Shown: piece by piece, positions 56,550 to 64,000 of the stretch
How the letters are laid out: each line of letters starts with the position of its first letter
Position numbering within the stretch: the first letter of the stretch is position 1
Assembly (NCBI GenBank): GCA_028015205.1
Contig: CM051510.1
Coordinates: 28,210,580-28,274,579 of the forward strand
Direction: 5' to 3'
DNA from: Mytilisepta virgata
Lineage: Eukaryota; Mollusca; Bivalvia; Mytilida; Mytilidae
DNA: 64,000 nt
Program-made: the position numbers and the translations under genes
The notes under the pieces: generated by a model
What the model saw: only the letters and a program-made list of their open reading frames with translations
Databases searched by the model: none
What the model was told of the DNA's origin: nothing

Positions 56550-57850
56550 ACTAGAGACTCAGAGGGCTGAGCCTGTATCTCTCACCTGCACGAAAGCCAT
56601 TTTTATTGATGTACCTCAAAGAGAGAAGTCACTTCTCCCTATCATTATGAAGTGTGGTAAGCCTTGTTGGAACCAAATTTTTCAAGGTTCTTCTACTTAC
56701 AAGTCTGCATATTCTCATATATATATCTTATATTAACCTACATTTGTACAATGTAAGTCCTCTGCTGAAGGCCATTTTGAATTAGGGATCGGTTCCAGAC
56801 ACTATTAACTCAATTTTGATCTTAAACGGCCATTCTGGTCTTGTTTATTCTTATTTAGTCTTTTTTTTTCTGCATATCAGTAGTTTTTTTAAGAAAGTAA
56901 AGATAACAAGATCAAATCAAAATATCTTGCCTTGCTGTCAATCAAGATCGGTCAAGACCAGATTAGATCAGTTCAGCACAGGTATTGTTACACATTGTAT
57001 AATTCAGTCTTGACTTTTATGAACTGCAAGGCATTATATCCTGTTTTGGTCTTGTTATCTTGATTTTGCTTGAAATCTCAGAAATACTAAAAATCAAGAC
57101 ATTCAAGAGTAAACAAGACTGGAATGGCGTTTAAGATCAAACTGGTGTTACTAGTGAGAGTAACAACACTTGGTGAGCACCTTAAGAGGAACATTAAGAT
57201 CATGTTTGGTTTCAAGCAATTTTGTAGATTTTTGTTATATGTCATAGACACTTTCTATCAAGTTTGGCTCTATTTGGCCAAGCAATTTAAGAGAAAAATC
57301 ATTTGTTTTAAATCATGTTTTAAATCAACCAATCAGAAACAATAATTGCCCATGGCGGCCATGTTTGTCGTCTGATCTGGACAAAATGAGAAAACTTTGT
57401 AAAAAAAACCTCCAACAGATGCCTCATGTCAAGTCTCGTTCCCTTTGGCCGAGCAGTTTCAAAGAAGAAGATCATCAACCGATACAAGACAAGGTTTGGT
57501 TTAATTTCGGCAAGCGATTTCAGAGGAGAAGATTCTTTTATATTAGCCAATCAGAAACAAGAACTGCCAATGGTGACCATATATGTACTCCGATTGGGAT
57601 GAAATAAAGAAATTGTGTACAGAACCCCCTATAGATGCTTCTTGTCAAGTTTCGTTTCATTTGGCTGAGTAGTTCCAGAGAGAAAATCAACCAATGAGAA
57701 ACAAAAATTGCCTATAGCGGCCATGTTTTTTGTCCGAACGGGACGAAATGAGGAATTTATAAAGGACCTTACATAGATGCTCCTTGCCAAATTTATATCC
57801 ATTTGGCCTAGTGGTTTTAGAGGAGAAGATTAAAATGTGAATTTTACACA
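56550..57850. mobile_element. Repeat element with about 180-bp tandem units
   Basis: GAGACTCAGAGGGCTGAGCC at the left is followed from about 57140 by units repeating AACCAATCAGAAACAA, GCGGCCATGTTT, GGACAAAATGAG, CTTGTCAAGTTTCGTTTC and AGAGGAGAAGAT. Organised like other molluscan elements in this window. It lies within the 3' flank of gene B, ending about 160 bp from its stop codon. Confidence 0.6.
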
Positions 57851-58010
57851 TAATATACGCTTTGTAATAGAGTTTCTGTTCTGAAGATGTACTGATGACA
57901 AACATGTATAATTTAATTTTAATCCCATGACTCTTGTTAATGTAACTGATGCCTTAGCTTTGTGTCATCCTTCTGTTTGTGTTCCCATTAAGATGAAAAT
58001 GATGCTAAAA

Positions 58011-58222
58011 CTAAATTGTAACTAGAAAGTGTAATGGTATACACAACAGTATTACTAAAGACCACAAATACCACGTTTGCGCAGATGACTTATCATTCAA
58101 TATGGCGGCAACATGTAACCACGTGCCATTGTGATGAGACGGTTTTATTTGGAGGACGTGACACATTAACTGATATATGTCCACGGCATTTACTTCGTTC
58201 ACTGTAACATTCTTTCTGATAC
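58011..58222 (-). CDS. ENPP6-like: Gene B exon 8
   Basis: 212 nt, same as gene A; acceptor ATTTTCAG; stop at 58011. It encodes DIYQLMCHVLQIKPSHHNGT and ends with a hydrophobic tail (LWSLVILLCIPLHFLVTI). Confidence 0.93.
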
Positions 58223-61200
58223 CTGAAAATTTAAAATGTAGAATGTTCTGGGAAGGAATTGAAAAACATTTTAATTATCTTTTTTTTTTTCAAACAAAGT
58301 AATTGATTATTAAATGAATTTGTCGTGTAAAATAATTAAGTAAACAGAAATTAAATTAAATTTGAAGAATTTGAAATATATTCGATAACATCATGTTAAC
58401 GAAAACTTAATTGGAAGGGAAGATATCGTTGATTTAACGAAATTCGCAAAAACAACCTGTCAGGGAACATTTTTATATTATTATAGAAATGAATTCTTAT
58501 TATTGACACACAAAATATATCCATACCTGCACCTGAAGCAATGAATATTCCATGCATTTCCTCGTTATTTGGATTATATCCATGGAAACCTTTGAGTGGT
58601 CCATTTGACGATGATGGGAAGTTCGTATCATCAGGCTGAAATAGACAAGATCGCTAAAAGTTTACCCAACGAAACCTCTTACGTGCGTTCAGTGTAGTTT
58701 TATTGGTCCGTGTATAATTTGTCTACGTTCTACGTTTTCGGTGGTCCATTTGAAATTCTAAATCTTGGAATTTCAAAGAAAATTTGTTTATGCAGAATGA
58801 GTGTCTAAAAATGGGTATTGCCAGATCAATTTTTTTAAAATGATCTTTTTTCGGATGGATAATCATAATTTGTAAATGCCCGTTAGTTTTTGGTGTCTTG
58901 TTCTGATTGGATATCTATGTACATTTGGTACTGTCTTTGTTATACTTTTTTCATTGTTGGTGTTTTCACGGATTTGCCTTGTTTGTGAAGTCTTGTCTTG
59001 TATAATTTGTCTACTCTCATAATGTTTCGGTATTCTTTTTATCGATATTTTATCGAAGATCAAATGTTTTTGAAATCATAAAATAATCAGTTTGTGAAAG
59101 GTAGCTTTACATGTAATATCATCCAACCGATATCAGCAACAACTGTTATTGGTGCCACTCTGTAATGGTTTTTATAATGCCATTCCTCTGGAATATCGTT
59201 CTTTCTATATACATTGAAATGTCCAAGGTTATTCTTCGCCATTAGCAAGTCACTGTATACCTAATAAAATGAAAATGAAATAATTTATAATAGATACCGA
59301 TTCTTCCACAAAGTGTGAACTATCCTGACTCTCTGTTTTGTTTATGTTTTGAGCTCTTGTATGCTATTTTTGTCGGATAGAGTTGATTCATTAGTATAAC
59401 ATTGACCTTTCCATTTTGTTTATCATACATACCAATTCTGTTGCACAAGATGTGAACATTTTGTCCATTTACGACTCATCAGTTGTGCTCTAAGCCTAAA
59501 ATGTTGAAAACCAAAACAACAATTCAAAAAGCTCAAATTAGAGATTTTACAAAAAAGGTAAAAGATAAGCATAAAATTTATTTAAAAAATATAATCAGAA
59601 TGTTTTAGCAAAATTCTGTGCATGTGTAAATGTAAACAGTATGTTGTTTATCCGGGCTCTCAGTATATCTCTAGGAATTGATCTACAAAAGTCTATAAAA
59701 AACTATTAATTTTGGTCGAGGAATTCAGGCACATGTCATAGACAATGTGCCATTTTAGTTTAAGCTGAACACATTGAAGATAGTATGGTGACCACTTGAT
59801 GTCTGTTTTTGGTCTGCTCAATTCGTACATAGGATGTTGCATTCGTGACATTTTAATTGTACTTCATATTTGTTCTATCTCAACGAATTTGCATATAATA
59901 TCTTTTTGGGTGATTTAAAGGTAAATCTGCTATATACCTTTTCAGTTCTGTTTTGATGAGGCCACACACTGACTACTGCTCCGATATCCAATATAGAACT
60001 TAAATCATTGGCATCAAGATAGTCTGAGAAAAAAATATACAAAACATACAACGACAAGAGACCAACACACAAAGAGTCGTTTAATATACAAATGTATACT
60101 TGCTCTTCAACTTGTTGGGTGGTTCTTTTTGATTTTTAACATTTTAGGCATTGAGCACAATTGACGAGTCGTAAATTTACTATTTACTTAACTTTATTTG
60201 TAATAAAACGGATGTCATTGAGTAAAGTAATATAGTAGTTCTGGGTTGTTCTTGATTTTATCTGTGTTACAGTTTGTTGTTGCTTACGGATTACCTTGTC
60301 TTCATATTGATTTAATGCTTTTAGAATAATTACATGTATGTCTTGTTACCTTATAAAAGATGCCAGAGTTCCTCAGAATGGACACAGGACACAGTATTTC
60401 TAATCAAATCTTCATACACAAAAAATATAAGATATAAGATATCATAAATATTACAATTCACCTGTTAAATTGACCATCCTTTCGGGAGAAATTTCAGTCA
60501 TGCCATGATCAGAAAATATCATAACTGTGACATCATCATTTAACTGTCTTTTGGTCATGTTATCTACTAGATCACCAATGACGTCATCTATCTGTTTGAG
60601 TTTGTTATTCAGCTCAACCGAATCAGGTCCAAAATAATGCCCAATTTTATCTGGATTCTCAACATATATTCCTGGAAATAAATTATAAATATATAGACTG
60701 TCATGACCGTCGTAACTTGTAAATATATTGATTTCAGGCCGCTAATTATGAAAAATATGAAATATACAATTATGTTTTCATTTATGAACGAATTTAGGTG
60801 GTTGGGGTCGGTGTTGATGTTCATATTTTTGTAATATGGAGGAATGCATGAACGGATCATACATGTAAACTAAAACTCTTAATAAAGTGTTTCTGTAAAG
60901 TATTGATCCTAAATATATACATTGATACGTTCTTCCATACATTTTGCCGTATGAATAATGTTTTAACCGATATGAGGTGGCGTTGTGTAGCATTCGTTTA
61001 CCCTTCTCTTAGATTCGTTAATATGAATTATACTGACCTATTACATCCGCAGTTTCGCTTTCAAAAAGCTGAAGGCCGGTATTTATTGCATACTCCATTT
61101 CCGAAAAGTCGGGATATTTTCCATTTCCATAAAAATATGGCTCACAAAAAGTTGGTCTTATTCCTAAAATTTCTACTTCACATCCCATCCAGTAATACAT

Positions 61201-64000
61201 GTAAGCTCGCCTACCCTAAAATACAGAAATTAGTTCACTTTTATTTGATTCAATTGGAAATAAGTAATTTCCCTTTAATTCTATAAATCGGGTTCTGAAA
61301 AATATAAAATATTTTTGTATGATAAATTACACAGATTAACGAATTTTCCTTTTGATTGGTCTTTTTCATGTGGTGAAAATAACCATAAACAGCGGACAAC
61401 TTTCACGGAATACTGAAATCGTTGTTTATAGAATCTGAAATATTTTTTTTTATTCTGTAAGCACTACACCTTCTTTATAAATTTTTTTAAAAAGCTCCAA
61501 TCTTGTTATTTTGGTGGCGGTGGTTTTCGAATTTAAAGTTAGCACTAACAAAGAAGAAACTGAAAAGAAAATAAAAATAAACGCAAAAAATTGAACTTAT
61601 CACCCGAATATATAACCTGATTTTCAGCTTGAATCCACAATGGTTCTGCTTGATTCCACCATAATGGAACATACCACGTAGAATCGTTACTCAGTAAAAA
61701 ATAACTGTTATATTTGTTATCGTACATGTTATTCCCTACCATTCCATGGCTTTCAACATGAAGACCTGCAATGAAAGTGTGTGTTTACCTGTCAAACCTG
61801 CTTTAAAGGGCACCTCTATAAAGCATATCCCTATCTATAAAGGGCACCATGAAAATGTCCCATTCATGAATAAAGCTTGTTAAATTAACTTGTGTATAAA
61901 GGGCACCTGGTCAAAAAGGGCATTTTTTTTCTGGTTCCCGGGGTGCCCTTCGCACACAGGTTTGACTTTATTTGTGTGTGTTGACAACAGGGACACAGTG
62001 GGGCTGCTTTGTTTTGTTTGTTTGGCAATTCCTACCTATAAGATTAAGTATATGTTTCTTGGTTTCTATCACAATACGTTATATATAATACCATCCTTCA
62101 GGGACTTATAGTCACTGCCTTAATTCTCTCTTCAGGGGAAAATTCTTCAGCATTTCACAAAAACACCCATTAAGCATACAAGACTTGGGTACCTCTTTTT
62201 GGTACATATATTCCCTCCCTGTGATATCGCAGGTTCTGTGATGTTCTGGGAATTGATTTTAGGCTACACTGATTTTTTTTCAAGATATTTAATTTATGTT
62301 GTTCCAAAGCCGTACCAGGAAAAGATTTCATAAGACTTTTTAAGTTGTGTTTTATCCTTTTTTGCATGTAATTTTGCAAATAAAATACTAGTATGTTGAA
62401 AATAAAATATTGATGAGTAGAAAATTTACAAAGATTTCAAATTTAGAAAATAAGCAAAGTATAGGTAAGATGTTTAGGCGTTGTCCAAAATATTCGTAAA
62501 TTTGCATATCTTATGCATCAAAATTGGCATGGAATATTTACTATGAGAAGTAGCTCACCACGTCCCAGTTATTATATGAATGTGCAGTATGACTCACCAA
62601 TGACCCCTATCACTGATGAATGAAACAGGTTCGTCACTAGAAAACCATAAATGTGATAATTGTTAAAATAGATATTTTGAACATTTAGTTTTAAATCTAA
62701 AATTCATGCTGTATTGTAATTGCATAATTTAACACTAAGTATTCATGGTTGTGCAGAGTTTCTTCATTATCAGTCGCAAGCTTGCCAGTCGGGATTATAT
62801 AGTATTAACCATTATTCAGACACAGATCTGTAGGTTCGTCACTTACCTGTTATGACTGTACAGTAGTTCGGAATTTCCAAACACAGATCTGTAAAATTCG
62901 CGCTTATCTGTCAAGATGATATAGCAGTTCGGCATTTCCAGTTACAGATATGTAGGTTCGTCGCTTACCTGTCATGACTGTATAGTAGTTCGGCATTTCC
63001 AGTCACAGATCTGTAGGTTCGTCACTTACCTATCATGACTGTATAGTAGTTCGGCATTTCCAGTACAGATCTGTAGGTTTGTCGCTTACCTGTCATGACT
63101 GTATAGTAGTTCGGCATTTCCAGTCACAGATCTGTAGGTTCGTCACTTACCTATCATGACTGTATAGTAGTTCGGCATTTCCAGTCACAGATCTGTAGGT
63201 TCGGCACTTACATGTCATGACTGTATAGTAGTTCGGCATTTCCAGTCACAGATCTGTAGGTTTGTCGCTACCTGTCATGACTGTATAGTAGTTCGGCATT
63301 TCCAGTCACAGATCTGTAGGTTTGTCGCTTACCTGGCATGACTGTATAGTAGTTCGGCATTTCCAGTCACAGATCTGTAGGTTTGTCGCTTACCTGTCAT
63401 GACTGTATAGTAATTCGGCATTTCCAGTCACAGATATGTAGGTTTGTCGCTTACCTGTCATGACTGTATAGTAGTTCGGCATTTCCAGTCACAGATCTGT
63501 AGGTTTGTCGCTTACCTGGCATGACTGTATAGTAGTTCGGCATTTCCAGTCACCGATCTGTAGGTTTGTCGCTTACCTGTCATGACTGTATAGTAATTCG
63601 GCATTTCCAGTCACAGATCTGTAGGTTTGTCGCTTACCTGTCATGACTGTATAGTAATTCGGCATTTCCAGTCACAGATCTGTAGGTTTGTCGCTTACCT
63701 GTCATGACTGTATAGTAGTTCGGCATTTCCAGACACAGATCTGTAGGTTCGTCACTTACCTGTCATGACTGTATAGTAGTTCGGCATTTCCAGTAACAGA
63801 TCTGTAGGTTCGTCACTTACCTATCATGACTGTATAGTAGTTCCGCATTTCCAGTACAGATCTGTAGGTTCGGCACTTACCTGTCCTGACAGTATAGTAT
63901 TTCGGAATTTGCAGTCACAATTCTGTATAGTTCGTCACTTACCTGTCATGTTTGTATAGCAGTTCGGCATTTCCAGTCACAGATTTGTATAGTTCGTCAC
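58011..64000 (-). CDS. ENPP6-like: Gene B: ENPP6-like choline phosphodiesterase, exons 2-8, 5' end beyond the window
   Basis: Exons: 61617-61765 (2), 61038-61215 (3), 60462-60671 (4), 59938-60023 (5), 59111-59260 (6), 58527-58635 (7), 58011-58222 (8). All have GT-AG borders, compatible phases, no stops, and lengths equal to gene A except exons 5 and 7. Preserved motifs: YYWMGCEVEILGIRPTFCE, NPDKIGHYFGPDS and FSDHGM (metal ligands), ADIGW, GFHGY (zinc-ligand histidine) and a hydrophobic C-terminal tail for a GPI signal. Exon 1 is not in the window, though its 3' end recurs in the 61-bp array at 62835-64000. Expected role as gene A: surface hydrolysis of choline phosphodiesters. The introns are short (0.3-0.8 kb) compared with gene A. 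Confidence 0.92.
58527..58635 (-). CDS. ENPP6-like: Gene B exon 7
   Basis: 109 nt with acceptor ATTTCAG and donor GCAG|GTATGG. It encodes FPSSSNGPLKGFHGYNPNNE with the zinc-ligand histidine, then MHGIFIASGA. It is 15 nt longer than gene A exon 7. Confidence 0.92.
58636..59110. other. Gene B intron 6
   Basis: AT-rich intron without a bounded repeat. A minus frame at 58863-59063 has no support. Confidence 0.5.
59111..59260 (-). CDS. ENPP6-like: Gene B exon 6
   Basis: 150 nt, phase 0/0, acceptor TATTAG, donor CAT|GTAATA. It encodes VYSDLLMAKNNLGHFNVYRK and VAPITVVADIGWMILH. Confidence 0.9.
59446..59600. repeat. Dispersed repeat (GCACAAGATGTGCACATTT family)
   Basis: Third copy of the family at 22936 and 28800, in gene B intron 5. 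It is preceded (59320-59440) by a diverged piece of the CCTGACTCTCTGTT repeat. Confidence 0.65.
59938..60023 (-). CDS. ENPP6-like: Gene B exon 5
   Basis: 86 nt with acceptor TTCTCAG and donor AAG|GTATAT. It encodes YLDANDLSSILDIGAVVSVW and PHQNRTEK. Confidence 0.9.
60024..60461. other. Gene B intron 4
   Basis: A reversed scrap of the dispersed repeat (GCATTGAGCACAATTGACGA) is near 60150. Nothing else. Confidence 0.5.
60462..60671 (-). CDS. ENPP6-like: Gene B exon 4
   Basis: 210 nt with acceptor TTTCCAG and donor ACAG|GTGAAT. IYVENPDKIGHYFGPDS and VTVMIFSDHGMTEISPER carry four metal ligands. Confidence 0.95.
61038..61215 (-). CDS. ENPP6-like: Gene B exon 3
   Basis: 178 nt with acceptor ATTTTAG and donor TAG|GTCAGT. 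It encodes GRRAYMYYWMGCEVEILGIR and ends LFESETADVIG. Confidence 0.93.
61216..61616. other. Gene B intron 2
   Basis: AT-rich; no bounded repeat seen. Confidence 0.5.
61617..61765 (-). CDS. ENPP6-like: Gene B exon 2
   Basis: 149 nt with acceptor ATTGCAG and donor CAG|GTTATA. It encodes LHVESHGMVGNNMYDNKYNS and LWWNQAEPLWIQAENQ. Confidence 0.93.
61790..61975. mobile_element. MITE-like repeat (CTATAAAGGGCA family), reversed copy
   Basis: AAACCTGCTTTAAAGGGCAC at the left, ATAAAGGGCACCTGG in the middle and GTTTGACTTTATT at the right match 52204-52365 in the opposite orientation. Confidence 0.65.
61976..62834. other. Gene B intron 1, nothing further recognised
   Basis: AT-rich DNA between the MITE and the 61-bp array. 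A minus frame at 62170-62379 has no domain. Confidence 0.45.
62835..64000 (-). repeat. 61-bp tandem array of the ENPP exon 1/intron 1 junction
   Basis: About 19 units with period 61 bp (one or two of 60), running off the window edge. Read on the minus strand, each unit has CCGAACTACTATACAG, TCATGACAG and GTAAGCGAC: codons for PNYYTVMTG, the end of ENPP exon 1 just after the nucleophile, followed by a consensus donor. The unit length is not a multiple of three, so it cannot be a coding expansion. Units at 62835-62935 are the most diverged; the inner ones are nearly identical. The real exon 1 should lie to the right. Confidence 0.95.

Noticed and set aside
62835..64000. Regular 61-bp repeats as a CRISPR array
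   Set aside because: The sequence is eukaryotic, there are no unique spacers, and the whole unit is repeated. It is a minisatellite derived from an ENPP exon border.

Overview
The window is eukaryotic: AT-rich, intron-rich and packed with transposable-element debris. It most likely comes from a bivalve mollusc, probably a mytilid mussel. That guess rests on the repeat content: elements that begin AGCTCACCTGG, the repeat starting near TGTCAAAGAGACAACAACC, a tRNA-derived SINE, Polinton, Penelope-like, LINE and Tc1 remnants. I recognise several of these from memory of mytilid sequence and could not search for them. All host genes found lie on the minus strand, so each gene's 5' end is at the higher coordinate.

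The gene content is simple. At the left end (272 to about 4.8 kb) is the 3' part of a hotdog-fold, acyl-ACP-thioesterase-like gene. The rest is a cluster of ENPP6-like genes (glycerophosphocholine choline phosphodiesterase, a zinc ectoenzyme usually held by a GPI anchor). Gene A (24927-49769) can be assembled completely: eight exons, all GT-AG with consistent phases, encode 437 residues with every metal ligand and the ENPP6-type serine nucleophile. Gene B (58011 to beyond 64000) has exons 2-8 intact with nearly the same exon lengths; its exon 1 lies past the right edge. Copy C (9542-18309) is a dead paralogue: lost start codon, frameshifts, in-frame stops, a lost splice acceptor, no last exon, and an exon 1 that has been duplicated with about 1.9 kb of flank.

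Most of the DNA is intron and intergenic repeat. Gene A's introns hold a decayed LINE (32.6-36.7 kb), an old Tc1 transposase split by a 2.6-kb element with 458-bp direct terminal repeats (29.4-32.0 kb), an element with GGTTCTA-rich ends (37.3-38.6 kb), an intact Tc1/mariner element inserted in a TTAA-flanked MITE (38.8-40.7 kb), a 1.9-kb AGCTCACCTG element (42.0-44.0 kb) and a shrunken Polinton/Maverick with long inverted repeats (46.4-48.9 kb). A Penelope-like reverse transcriptase remnant (21.6-22.8 kb) and several hairpin MITEs lie outside gene A.

The most unusual feature is shared by the two good ENPP genes. The exon 1/intron 1 junction, including the 5' splice site, has become a tandem repeat in each: four 29-bp units in gene A (49443-49558) and about nineteen 61-bp units upstream of gene B exon 2 (62835 to the window edge). 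Each unit carries the end of exon 1 and a GTAAG donor, so both genes have rows of duplicate 5' splice sites. I know of no description of this.
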